A DNA stretch of 64,000 bases from positions 1 through 64,000 of the forward strand of contig CAYYTU010000006.1 of the NCBI GenBank assembly GCA_964474655.1. Reading direction: 5' to 3'. The notes beneath the pieces were generated by a model, which saw only the letters and a list, made by a program, of their open reading frames with translations, ran no database searches and had not been told where the DNA came from. Below are positions 1 through 7,987 of the stretch, piece by piece. The stretch is from CAYYTU01 sp964474655. GTDB lineage: Bacteria; Chloroflexota; Anaerolineae; B4-G1. Both the position numbers and the translations under genes were made by a program. Within the stretch, counting starts at the first letter, position 1. The number at the start of each line of letters is the position of its first letter.

Positions 1-39
1 ACTGGGGTTGATACGCTCCCTAGAATCGCTTCGTTTGCC
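1..39 (+). repeat. R3 element, partial copy cut by the window edge
   Basis: The first 39 bases match the R3 inverted-repeat element seen complete at 26170-26258 and, inverted, at 54401-54489. The shared parts are the GGGGTTGATACGCTC block and the right terminal repeat GCTTCGTTTGCC at 28-39. About 40 internal bases present in the full copies are missing here, and the left end lies before the window. Confidence 0.75.
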
Positions 40-55
40 CGCGCTCTTTCCGCAC

Positions 56-84
56 TTGTTGATTACCCTTAATCTTGCTATACT
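56..84 (+). promoter_or_regulatory. Possible promoter of the first phosphoesterase gene
   Basis: TTGTTG at 56-61 is separated by 17 bases from TATACT at 79-84, about 110 bases before the start codon. This is a moderate match to the vegetative consensus found by eye. It is the best candidate in the leader but not a strong call. Confidence 0.35.
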
Positions 85-195
85 TGCGAGCAAGAGAAGC
101 TCAGACCTGAATCAGTCAATGGGAAGCAGCTAAGGCGGCATCATCGGAGTAAGTCCCAAGAGAGGTCTATGGTACTTTGTTTGAAGGAGGATGGT

Positions 196-951
196 ATGAC
201 TCGACTTGCTGTACTTTCTGATATACACGGCAACTTACCAGCTCTGAAGGCCGTCCTGGCGGACATCAAGTCCCGCGGTCGGCCGGACGCTTACTGGATT
301 CTGGGCGATCTGGCAGCCTTCTGCCCCTGGCCCTCCAAGACATTGGCCCGCCTGCGAGCTCTGCCCAACGCATCTTTCTTGCGCGGCAATACCGACCGCT
401 ATCTGGTCACCGGCCGCCGACCGGCCGCACCGGTCAACTCGCGCAAGGACTGGGATCACATGCCCCAGACGCTGAAGGAGCGAGACGCTACTTTCCGCTG
501 GGCTGTGGAGCGGCTTACTTACAAGGATTACGAGTTCCTCCGCGATCTGCCAGCCCGTCTGGAGGATGACGTCCCCGGCTACGGCACGATCACCGCCGTC
601 CACGCCACCCCCGAGGACGACGAAACCTTCTTGCGTCCCGACACGCCTGTCGAGGACCTCGATACCCACTTCGCCTCGCTGGGAGCGCGACTGATCCTCT
701 ACGGTCACACCCATCAGCCTATGGACCACGCGACAAATGATTTCCGCCTGGTCAATGACGGCAGCGTGGGGCTCCCGCTGGACGGTGACCCGAGACCGGC
801 CTATGCCATGCTCGACTTTGGAGACGGCGGATGCCAGGTCACTATCCACCGCGTGCCCTACGACCACGAGGAAGTGATCAAGGAGATGGAACGGCTGGAG
901 CATCCCGGGCGCTCCTGGATCGGCGGGATGATACGAGAGGTGAGCGCGTAA
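196..951 (+). CDS. Metallophosphoesterase (YfcE/calcineurin-like)
   Basis: A 251-residue calcineurin-fold phosphoesterase. The full metal-binding series is visible: LSDIHGN at the N-terminus, GDLAAF, GNTD, VHATP, and the C-terminal YGHTHQP. The family uses two metal ions to cleave phosphomono- or phosphodiesters; the substrate here cannot be read from sequence. I start it at ATG 196, not at the in-frame ATG 169, because AAGGAGG (184-190) sits five bases before 196 and the protein then opens with the usual short strand leading into the first metal motif. A second, diverged member of the family lies at 22381. It precedes the mutase gene by about 95 bases on the same strand, with no obvious functional link. 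Confidence 0.85.
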   Translation: MTRLAVLSDIHGNLPALKAVLADIKSRGRPDAYWILGDLAAFCPWPSKTLARLRALPNASFLRGNTDRYLVTGRRPAAPVNSRKDWDHMPQTLKERDATFRWAVERLTYKDYEFLRDLPARLEDDVPGYGTITAVHATPEDDETFLRPDTPVEDLDTHFASLGARLILYGHTHQPMDHATNDFRLVNDGSVGLPLDGDPRPAYAMLDFGDGGCQVTIHRVPYDHEEVIKEMERLEHPGRSWIGGMIREVSA

Positions 952-1045
952 GTGCACACTTCCTTCCGTCAGCTCATGCAGCACAGGAGCCACTTTCGAT
1001 GACCCCAGGTAAGAGGCTGCCCTCAGCAGCCATCAAGGAGACAGA

Positions 1046-2710
1046 ATGAGCGATCTGGAACGCGCCCGGCGAGACTGGGAGGAGGAAACCGTCGAGCCGA
1101 CCACCAAGCGTTTCCCCGAGCGCCGAGAGCAGTTCGAGACGCTCTCCGGCATCCCCCTCGAACGGGCTTATACGCCAGTCGAGGTTGAGATTGACTATCT
1201 CGCCGATTTGGGCTTCCCCGGGCAGTATCCTTTCACGCGCGGGGTCTACCCCACGATGTACCGCGGCCGGTTCTGGACGATGCGCCAGTACGCCGGTTAC
1301 GCCTCGGCCGAGGAATCGAACGCGCGCTACAAATACCTGCTGGAACAGGGACAGACTGGCCTCTCGGTGGCCTTCGACTTGCCGACGCAGCTGGGCTACG
1401 ACGCCGACGATCCGCTGGCCCTGGGCGAGGTGGGGCGGGTCGGCGTCTCCATCAGCAGTCTGGACGATATGCGGCGGCTCTTCGACGGCATCCCGTTGGA
1501 CCAGGTCAGCACCTCGATGACCATCAACGCCCCGGCGGCGATTCTGCTGGCGATGTACATCGCGGTGGCGCAGGAGCAAGGCGTCGAGCCGCGGCAGCTG
1601 CGCGGCACGGTGCAGAACGACATCCTGAAGGAGTATGTCGCCCGCGGCACCTACATCTTCCCGCCGCGCCCCTCGATGCGTCTGGTGACGGACCTCTTCC
1701 GCTACTGCGCCGACGAGGCGCCTCGCTGGAACACCATCAGCATCAGCGGCTACCACATCCGCGAGGCCGGGTCGACGGCGGTACAGGAGATCGCGTTCAC
1801 GCTCGCCAACGCCATCGCCTACGTGGAGGCGGCGATAGAGGCCGGGCTGGATGTGGATGATTTCGCGCCGCGCCTCTCGTTCTTCTTTAACGCCCATAAT
1901 GATTTCCTGGAGGAGATCGCCAAGTTCCGCGCCGCCCGCCGGCTCTGGGCCCGTTTGATGCGGGAGCGCTTCGGAGCAGAGGATCCACGCAGCTGGCGGC
2001 TGCGCTTCCACACCCAGACGGCCGGCTGCACGCTCACCGCGCAGCAGCCGGAGATCAACGTGGTGCGCGTGACGCTCCAGGCGCTGGCGGCGGTGCTGGG
2101 CGGCACGCAGTCGCTCCATACCAACTCCCGCGACGAGGCACTCTGGCTGCCGACCGAGGAGTCGGTGCGCATCGCGCTGCGTACCCAGCAGATCATCGCC
2201 CACGAGTCGGGCGTCGCCGACACGGTCGATCCGCTGGGCGGCTCCTACGCCATCGAGCAGCTCACCGACGAGATCGAGCAGCAAGCCCGCCAGTATATCG
2301 AAGGAGTCGACGCGCTGGGCGGCGCGCTGGCGGCGATTGAGGAGGGGTACATCCAGCGCGAGATCGCCGAGGCAGCCTACAATTATCAACAGGCGGTGGA
2401 AACCGGCGAGCAGGTCGTGGTAGGCGTCAATGACTACCAGGTCGATGAGGAGTGGGAGCAGATCGAGCGGCTAGAGGTGGACTCAGCCGTCGAGGAGCAG
2501 CAGCGCACGCGATTGAAGGCCCTTCGCGAGCAGCGCGATGAGGAACGAGCGTCGGCCGCACTGAAGCGCATCGAAGAGGCCACTCACAAGTCGGACGCGC
2601 CCTTGATGCCGCTCTTCATCACCGCCGTGGAGGCCGATTGCACTCTGGGCGAGATCTGCGGCGTGCTGCGAGAGGTATGGGGCGAATATCGCCCCGGTGT
2701 GACGATCTAA
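1046..2710 (+). CDS. Methylmalonyl-CoA mutase, large (substrate-binding) subunit
   Basis: This 554-residue protein is the TIM-barrel catalytic subunit that interconverts (R)-methylmalonyl-CoA and succinyl-CoA; it carries no B12 domain. Family signatures include WTMRQYAGYAS, GLSVAFDLPTQLGYD, TVQNDILKEY, ISISGYHIREAG and GGTQSLHTNSRDEAL. The Tyr of RQYAG and the Arg of PSMR match the residues that select methylmalonyl-CoA; isobutyryl-CoA mutases have Phe and Gln there. The B12-binding partner and the MeaB chaperone are not adjacent but about 45 kb away (48019-49372). The epimerase of the same pathway is two genes downstream (3287). AAGGAGA precedes the ATG. Confidence 0.95.
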   Translation: MSDLERARRDWEEETVEPTTKRFPERREQFETLSGIPLERAYTPVEVEIDYLADLGFPGQYPFTRGVYPTMYRGRFWTMRQYAGYASAEESNARYKYLLEQGQTGLSVAFDLPTQLGYDADDPLALGEVGRVGVSISSLDDMRRLFDGIPLDQVSTSMTINAPAAILLAMYIAVAQEQGVEPRQLRGTVQNDILKEYVARGTYIFPPRPSMRLVTDLFRYCADEAPRWNTISISGYHIREAGSTAVQEIAFTLANAIAYVEAAIEAGLDVDDFAPRLSFFFNAHNDFLEEIAKFRAARRLWARLMRERFGAEDPRSWRLRFHTQTAGCTLTAQQPEINVVRVTLQALAAVLGGTQSLHTNSRDEALWLPTEESVRIALRTQQIIAHESGVADTVDPLGGSYAIEQLTDEIEQQARQYIEGVDALGGALAAIEEGYIQREIAEAAYNYQQAVETGEQVVVGVNDYQVDEEWEQIERLEVDSAVEEQQRTRLKALREQRDEERASAALKRIEEATHKSDAPLMPLFITAVEADCTLGEICGVLREVWGEYRPGVTI

Positions 2711-2807
2711 CCTTGCCTTCCCGTACCAAAGCGTGCACAATGGGGCTATTGACGTCGATAGCGAAGTTGACATTGATGTTGAAGACCAGGGCGGGGGAGG
2801 AGGAAGA

Positions 2808-3278
2808 GTGGCAAGCAACACCACAGCCCATCTATTTACGTTAGCAATCAGGGCCGAACGAGAGGCTCGGGATTTCTACCGCGAGCTGGCCCGGAAGTTC
2901 CAACATATCCCAGAGGCGGAATCAATCTGGGAGGAGCTGGAAAGGGATGAGAAGGCACACATCCAGGCGCTGTTGGACGCACGATCCGGGCTGACGCCGG
3001 AGCAGTTGCAAGCATCAGTCAATAGAGAGGTGATGTGGAAAGCACAGGCGATGCAGGACTTCTCCGTCGAAAAAGGGTTGGAAGCCAGCGAGACATTGAC
3101 GGACGCTTACCAGCTCGCCCACAAGTTGGAGCATTCCGAGGTAAACACGGTTTTTGAGTTTATGATGACAGAATTCGTCGATGAAGAGGATCAGCGAGCG
3201 TTTGTGACTGCGCAGTTGCGGGAGCACCTTGCCAAGCTGGATCGGATGCACGACTTATTGTATCGCATCAACGCTTGA
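2808..3278 (+). CDS. Rubrerythrin/ferritin-like diiron protein
   Basis: A small, highly helical protein of 156 residues with the ferritin-like pattern: a Glu-rich first helix (AEREARDFY), then ELERDEKAHIQAL, and a later HKLEHSEV helix. These could supply the Glu and His ligands of a diiron site. There is no C-terminal rubredoxin CxxC, so this is the short form. I prefer GTG 2808 to the longer in-frame start at 2733, because GGAGGAGG (2796-2803) precedes it and the extra residues look non-family. It probably acts in peroxide or iron handling. It sits between the mutase and epimerase genes, and its stop codon lies only eight bases before the epimerase start, so the two are likely cotranslated. 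Confidence 0.75.
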   Translation: MASNTTAHLFTLAIRAEREARDFYRELARKFQHIPEAESIWEELERDEKAHIQALLDARSGLTPEQLQASVNREVMWKAQAMQDFSVEKGLEASETLTDAYQLAHKLEHSEVNTVFEFMMTEFVDEEDQRAFVTAQLREHLAKLDRMHDLLYRINA

Positions 3279-3286
3279 GGATAACG

Positions 3287-3697
3287 ATGGCGAAACCTCC
3301 CTCAATCCACCACGTGGCCGTCGTCGTACAAGATTTGAAGCGCGCACTGACCTTCTATCAAGACGCGCTGGGCCTGGAGGTAAGCGAGCGCCGCGAAGTC
3401 CCGGACGAAGGCGTAGAGATTGCCTCCTTGCCGCTGGGCGCGAGTGAGATCGAGCTGCTGCACCCCACGGACGCGGAGAGCGGCGTGGCACGCTTTCTGG
3501 AGAAGCGTGGCGAGGGCCTGCATCACATCTGCTTGACGGTGGAGGACGTGGAGGCGGCGATGGAGCAGCTGCGTGACGCCGGAGCCGAGATGCTCGGCGA
3601 TGAGCCGCGCGTCAACGCCGAGGGCCGACGCTACATCTTCGTCCATCCCAAGTCCGCCCACGGGGTGTTGCTGGAGCTGTACGAGGCGCTGGAGTGA
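3287..3697 (+). CDS. mce: Methylmalonyl-CoA epimerase
   Basis: A 136-residue vicinal-oxygen-chelate (glyoxalase-fold) protein that converts (S)- to (R)-methylmalonyl-CoA, the substrate of the mutase at 1046. Visible features are the N-terminal metal His in IHHVAVVV, the central GLHHICLTVEDV and the C-terminal GVLLELYE Glu, arranged as two VOC half-repeats of the usual family length. ATG 3287 is chosen over the upstream in-frame start at 3275 because a GAGG overlapping the previous stop codon provides its ribosome site. Clustering with the mutase supports the assignment over generic glyoxalase. Confidence 0.9.
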   Translation: MAKPPSIHHVAVVVQDLKRALTFYQDALGLEVSERREVPDEGVEIASLPLGASEIELLHPTDAESGVARFLEKRGEGLHHICLTVEDVEAAMEQLRDAGAEMLGDEPRVNAEGRRYIFVHPKSAHGVLLELYEALE

Positions 3698-3749
3698 AAA
3701 GATGGACTATACTTACGACAACGCACAGGCCTTAACCTAGGAGGAAGCT

Positions 3750-4853
3750 ATGTCAGGAGAGGGCGAAATTCGCGTCGAAGAGGACACTCTCAAGAATTTC
3801 TGCGTGCGGGTGTTGCAGCAGATGGACGTCCCAGAGGAGGACGCCCGCATCACGGCCAACGTGCTGGTGACGGCCGATCTGCGCGGGATCAGCAGTCACG
3901 GGGTGGCGCGGTTGCGGCGCTACGTGAACGGCATTCGAGATGGCATGATGATCCCACGGCCCGAGACGGAGGTAGTCACGGAGACGCCGACCACGGCCAC
4001 CATCGACGGCGGCGGTGGGCTGGGCCAGCCGGTCTCCCACCGCGCGATGGAGCAGGCGATCGGCAAAGCCAAGCAGTACGGCACCGGTTTCGTGACGGTG
4101 CGTAACTCCAATCATTACGGCATCGCGGGTTACTACTCGATGATGGCCCTGGAGCACGATTGCATCGGTATTTCGTCGACTAACGCGGCGGTGCTGGTGG
4201 TGCCCACTTTCGGCCGAGACGCGATGCTGGGCACCAATCCCATCTCGGTGGCGGCTCCGGCGGGCGATGAGCCCGCTTTTGTGCTGGATATGGCCACCAG
4301 CACCGTGCCGCGCGGCAAATTGGAGGTCTACAAGCGCCTGGAAAAGGACATCCCCCTGGGCTGGGCCACCGACGAGAGCGGCGAGCCGACCACCGACACC
4401 GTTCGCGTGCTGGATAACCTCAAGGAGCGGGCCGGCGGTGGCCTGCTGCCCCTGGGCGGCGCCGGGGAACTGCTGGGCGGTCACAAGGGCTACGGCCTGT
4501 CGCTGCTGGTGGACGTGCTCTGCGCGGTTCTCTCCGGCGCGGCCTACGCCAACCGGGTCTATCCCAAAGATGAGGAGGGTAACCCGCTGCCCTCGGCCAT
4601 CGGCCACTTCTTCGGCGCCTGGCGCGTGGACGCCTTCCGCCCGGTCGATGAGTTCAAGGCCGCGATGGATGATCTGCAACGGCGGCTCAAGGAGACGCCC
4701 AAGGCCGAAGGCCAGGATCGCATCTACATCCACGGCGAGAAGGAGCACGAGGCCGCAGAGCGTAACGCTCGCGAGGGCGTGCCGCTCAACCCCAAGGTGG
4801 CGGCGGACCTGCAGGCCATCGGGGAGGAGCTGGGCGTGGAGTACGACTTGTAG
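3750..4853 (+). CDS. Ldh_2-family malate/L-lactate dehydrogenase
   Basis: A 367-residue NAD(P)-dependent 2-hydroxyacid dehydrogenase of the Ldh_2/YlbC type, unrelated to Rossmann-fold lactate dehydrogenase. Signatures are ISSHGVARLRRYV, the catalytic-His region RNSNHYGIAGYY, GTNPISVAAP and LGGHKGYGLSLLVDVL. Family members oxidise malate, lactate, sulfolactate or ureidoglycolate, and specificity cannot be fixed by reading. Its position just before a LarA racemase and a glycolate/D-lactate oxidase pair makes a 2-hydroxyacid such as lactate most plausible, which is inference from context. A clear AGGAGGAAG precedes ATG 3750. Confidence 0.85.
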   Translation: MSGEGEIRVEEDTLKNFCVRVLQQMDVPEEDARITANVLVTADLRGISSHGVARLRRYVNGIRDGMMIPRPETEVVTETPTTATIDGGGGLGQPVSHRAMEQAIGKAKQYGTGFVTVRNSNHYGIAGYYSMMALEHDCIGISSTNAAVLVVPTFGRDAMLGTNPISVAAPAGDEPAFVLDMATSTVPRGKLEVYKRLEKDIPLGWATDESGEPTTDTVRVLDNLKERAGGGLLPLGGAGELLGGHKGYGLSLLVDVLCAVLSGAAYANRVYPKDEEGNPLPSAIGHFFGAWRVDAFRPVDEFKAAMDDLQRRLKETPKAEGQDRIYIHGEKEHEAAERNAREGVPLNPKVAADLQAIGEELGVEYDL

Positions 4854-4854
4854 A

Positions 4855-4912
4855 GTTGCAGGTTGAAAGATTGCAGGTTTGCTGGTTCAGCTTCTCTCAG
4901 CCTGCAACCTCA
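4855..4912. repeat. Short repeat-rich spacer with a hairpin before the S23 gene
   Basis: GTTGCAGG occurs at the start of the spacer and its complement CCTGCAAC near the end, giving an 8-bp stem. TTGCAGGTT also recurs in tandem within the first 25 bases. The low-complexity make-up differs from the coding DNA around it. It may mark the boundary of an inserted gene; no promoter is evident. Confidence 0.4.
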
Positions 4913-4927
4913 AGTAGAGGGAGCATT

Positions 4928-5359
4928 ATGTCGACAGTCGAACGCTTCGAAGACCTTCGTGTGTGGAAAGAAGCGCGGGAGATCGTGGGCCTCGTTTACG
5001 AGTTGACCGGAAAGTTTCCCACGACCGAGCGATATGGACTCGCTAGCCAGATGCAACGGGCCGCTGTCTCTACAATGTCCAACATCGCCGAAGGATTCGA
5101 ACGAGGGACGACAAAGGCGTTCATACACTTCTTGTACATCGCGAAGGGGTCCAATGGCGAGGTGCGCTCTCAAGCCTATATTGCGCTCGACTTGGGCTAT
5201 GTCTCACAAGCTGAGTGTGATGATTTGATGAAGAGGTGTGAACGGCTTTCTCGTCGTCTTTACAACTTCATCGATTATTTGAAGAAGGCGCCGATTGAAG
5301 GCCCCAAATTCCTCCGCGAAAATGGTCCCGTCTGGGAGCTAGAAGAACCGGGAACCTGA
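4928..5359 (+). CDS. Four-helix-bundle protein (S23 / 23S rRNA intervening-sequence family)
   Basis: A 143-residue, all-helical protein. FEDLRVWKEAREIV at the N-terminus, MQRAAVSTMSNIAEGFERGT in the centre and EVRSQAYIALDLGYV are hallmarks of this family. The family was first seen inside 23S rRNA intervening sequences but is mostly free-standing, as here; its molecular function is unknown. ATG 4928 is used because AGAGGGAG precedes it; the reading frame extends upstream without a ribosome site. It is an odd insertion between a dehydrogenase and a racemase gene, with an unusual repeat-rich spacer on its left and only four bases to larA-like on its right. It has fewer GC-ending codons than its neighbours. 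Confidence 0.85.
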   Translation: MSTVERFEDLRVWKEAREIVGLVYELTGKFPTTERYGLASQMQRAAVSTMSNIAEGFERGTTKAFIHFLYIAKGSNGEVRSQAYIALDLGYVSQAECDDLMKRCERLSRRLYNFIDYLKKAPIEGPKFLRENGPVWELEEPGT

Positions 5360-5363
5360 AACT

Positions 5364-6683
5364 ATGAAACCTGGAACCGAAGTTTATCGCGTTCCGTACG
5401 GCAAAGACGAGATTGCATTCACTCTCCCGCCCGGTATGCGCGGCGCCGTCGTGACCTCCAAATCGGTCGAACCACTGGATGACGTGGAGGCCGCCATCGC
5501 CGAGGCGCTGCGCAAGCCCGTCGACGCGCCGCCGCTGCGGGAACTGGCGCAGACAGGCGAGGCCGCTTCGCTTACGGCCTGCATCGTCTTCACCGACATC
5601 ACCCGCGCCAGCCCAGATCAGCTGCTGGTGCCGGCGCTGCTGCGGGAGCTGGAGGCGGCCGGCGTCCACGACGAGGATGTGACGTTGCTCTGCGGCATCG
5701 GTATGCACCGCCCCTCGACCCGCGCGGAGAAGATCGCCAAGCTGGGCCAGGACGTGGTCGAGCGTTACCGCGTGATCGACAATCAGCCCCAAAACCCGGA
5801 CGCGCTGGTCGACTTGGGCCTGACCGAAGGCGGTGTGCCGGTCTCGGCCCACCGGGCGGCGGTGGAGGCGGATCTGCTGCTCGCCACCGGGCTGGTCGAG
5901 CCGCACCAGTACGCAGGCTATTCCGGGGGGCGCAAGACGGTGGCGGTCGGGGCGGCCGGAGAGCCGCTCATCGCCCACACGCACGGCCCGGCCTTCGTCG
6001 ACGATCCCCACACCCGGCTGGGCCGCATTGCGGGCAATCCCTTCCACGAGGCGATCACCGAGGCGGCCCGACGCGCCGGGCTGGACTTCATCCTCAACGT
6101 GGTGCTGGACGACGAGAAGCGCGTCGTGCGCGTCCTGGCCGGCGAGCCGGTGGAGACCCATCGGCGCCTGGTCGAGTTCGCCCGCTCGGTGTACGAGGTG
6201 GCAATCCCGCAGCAGTACGACGTCGTCATCGGCGGGGCGGGCTACCCCAAGGACGCCAATCTCTACCAGGCCAGCCGCGCGGGATCGTATCTCTTCTTCG
6301 CGCCGACGCCGGTGGTGAGGCCGGGTGGCTTCCTCATCATCCCCGCCCCGTGCCAGGAGGGCGCCGGCGAGGGCGTGGGCGAGCAGCGCTTCCTCGAGGC
6401 CATGCGCGACGCCCCTGATGTGGAGGCAATTCTCTGTGAGGCCCGCGAGCACGGCTATCCTCCTGGCCAGCAGCGGGCTTTTGTGATGGCGAAGGTGCTG
6501 GAGGAAGCGCGGGTGGTGATCGTGGGCAGCGCGTGCCCGGAAGTCGTTTCGGCCTGCAAAATGACGCCCGCCGCGACGATGGACGAGGCGCTGGCCCTGG
6601 CCGCCCGCGAGTTGGGGGAAAATTTGGACGTGTTGATCGTGCCGCATGCGCTATTGACGTTGCCGGTGGTACAAACCGGCTGA
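5364..6683 (+). CDS. LarA-family nickel-pincer 2-hydroxyacid racemase
   Basis: A 439-residue protein of the LarA (DUF2088) family, which uses a nickel-pincer nucleotide cofactor to racemise or epimerise 2-hydroxyacids, lactate being the founding case. Visible family features are FTDITRASPDQLL near residue 75, CGIGMHRPST with a catalytic-type His, and HQYAGYSGGRKTVAVG, which contains the Lys that links to the cofactor. The cofactor-making LarB/C/E genes are not in the window, so they must lie elsewhere if the enzyme is active. It is followed by GlcF- and GlcD-like genes on the same strand, consistent with interconverting 2-hydroxyacid stereoisomers before oxidation. The true substrate is uncertain because the family is broad. 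Confidence 0.85.
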   Translation: MKPGTEVYRVPYGKDEIAFTLPPGMRGAVVTSKSVEPLDDVEAAIAEALRKPVDAPPLRELAQTGEAASLTACIVFTDITRASPDQLLVPALLRELEAAGVHDEDVTLLCGIGMHRPSTRAEKIAKLGQDVVERYRVIDNQPQNPDALVDLGLTEGGVPVSAHRAAVEADLLLATGLVEPHQYAGYSGGRKTVAVGAAGEPLIAHTHGPAFVDDPHTRLGRIAGNPFHEAITEAARRAGLDFILNVVLDDEKRVVRVLAGEPVETHRRLVEFARSVYEVAIPQQYDVVIGGAGYPKDANLYQASRAGSYLFFAPTPVVRPGGFLIIPAPCQEGAGEGVGEQRFLEAMRDAPDVEAILCEAREHGYPPGQQRAFVMAKVLEEARVVIVGSACPEVVSACKMTPAATMDEALALAARELGENLDVLIVPHALLTLPVVQTG

Positions 6684-6713
6684 GTATCGACAATTTCTAT
6701 TGGAGGCGACAAT

Positions 6714-7895
6714 TTGACCGCTGAAGAGAAGATGCTTAACCCGGTGGAGCGCTCCGCCGACGAGGAAGCGCTGCATTGCATTCGCTGCGGGCTGTGCCTT
6801 TCGGCCTGCCCGCTCTATCAACTGACGCTGAACGAGACCGATTCCCCCCGGGCGCGGGTGGCGCTGCTGCGGGCTATGCGCGATGGCTTGCTGGAGGAGC
6901 CCTCCGACCGCACCGCCGCCCAATATTTCCGCTGCCTGCTGTGCGGCGCGTGTACTTTCACTTGTCCCAGCGGCGTGACGGTGGATCGCATCCTGGAGCT
7001 GACGCGCGGCGAGATGGCCGAGCTGGGCCTGATGCCGGAGCCGCTGGTGGCGCTGGGCGAGCGCCTGGAGGAGACGCGCAATATCTCCGGCGAGCCCAAC
7101 GAGAATCGGCTGATGTGGACCGACAACCTGCCCAGCACGCCGACGGGCATCGGCAAGGAGCAAGCCGAGGTGGTCTACTTCGTCGGTTGCGTCAGCGCAC
7201 TCTTCCCGCGCAGTTACTCCGTCGCTCAATCCTTCGTGGAGATTCTGGAAAAGGCGGGGGTCGACTACGGGCTGCTGGGCGAGCAGGAGTGGTGCTGCGG
7301 CTATCCGCAGGCCATCAACGGCGAGCAGGAGCGGGCGCGGGGCACGATGCGCCACAACCTGGAGGCGGTGCGGGCGCTGGGGGCCAAGACGCTGGTCACC
7401 ACTTGTCCCTCCTGCTTCCACTTCTGGAAGCACACCTACCCCGTGGCGCTGGAGGAGGAGCTGGGGCTGGAGGTGGTACACGCCACCGAGTTCCTGGCCG
7501 ATCTGCTGGAGGCGGATCGGCTGCCGCTGCGAGACGAGGCCCGCGAGCAGGTGGTCACCTATCACGATCCGTGCGACCTGGGCCGCAAGGGCGAGATCTT
7601 CGAGGCCCCGCGGCGCATTCTGAACCAACTCCCCGGTATGACACTGGAGGAGATGCCGGAAAATCGCGAGGGGTCCCACTGCTGCGGCGGAGGTGGCAAT
7701 CTGGAGAGCTTCGATCCCGAACTGAGCCAGGCCATCGCCGCCCGACGCATCCAGCAGGCCGCCGAGACCGGCGCCAAGACAGTCGTTTCCGCCTGCCAGC
7801 AGTGTGAGCGCACGCTCTTCAACGCGGCCCGCGCCGAGCGGGTGCGCGTGCGGGCCAAGGACATCGTCGAGGTCGTGCTGGACGCTTTGGAGTAG
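6714..7895 (+). CDS. GlcF/LutA-type (Fe-S)-binding oxidase subunit
   Basis: A 393-residue electron-transfer subunit of glycolate/D-lactate oxidases. Two CxxCxxCxxxCP clusters (CIRCGLCLSACP and CLLCGACTFTCP) in the first 90 residues should bind two [4Fe-4S] centres. Two CCG domains follow, with signatures EWCCGYP and SHCCGGGGN. TTG 6714 is taken as the start because GGAGG lies seven bases before it and no better ATG precedes the first cluster. It should pass electrons from the FAD subunit encoded next (7988) to the membrane quinone pool. It follows the racemase gene by 30 bases, so cotranscription is likely. Confidence 0.88.
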   Translation: MTAEEKMLNPVERSADEEALHCIRCGLCLSACPLYQLTLNETDSPRARVALLRAMRDGLLEEPSDRTAAQYFRCLLCGACTFTCPSGVTVDRILELTRGEMAELGLMPEPLVALGERLEETRNISGEPNENRLMWTDNLPSTPTGIGKEQAEVVYFVGCVSALFPRSYSVAQSFVEILEKAGVDYGLLGEQEWCCGYPQAINGEQERARGTMRHNLEAVRALGAKTLVTTCPSCFHFWKHTYPVALEEELGLEVVHATEFLADLLEADRLPLRDEAREQVVTYHDPCDLGRKGEIFEAPRRILNQLPGMTLEEMPENREGSHCCGGGGNLESFDPELSQAIAARRIQQAAETGAKTVVSACQQCERTLFNAARAERVRVRAKDIVEVVLDALE

Positions 7896-7987
7896 CGGTC
7901 AGCAGGTGGCGCGGTCACGCCTTCGGCGGACCGACCAGAGCAGAGATGTGTAGGGTAGCCAAACACAGCGATAGGATTTGAGGAACT

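Noticed and set aside
974..2389. Long minus-strand open frame opposite the mutase gene
   Set aside because: A GC-rich antisense shadow with low-complexity Arg/Gly/Ala-rich translation; the sense strand is an unmistakable mutase.
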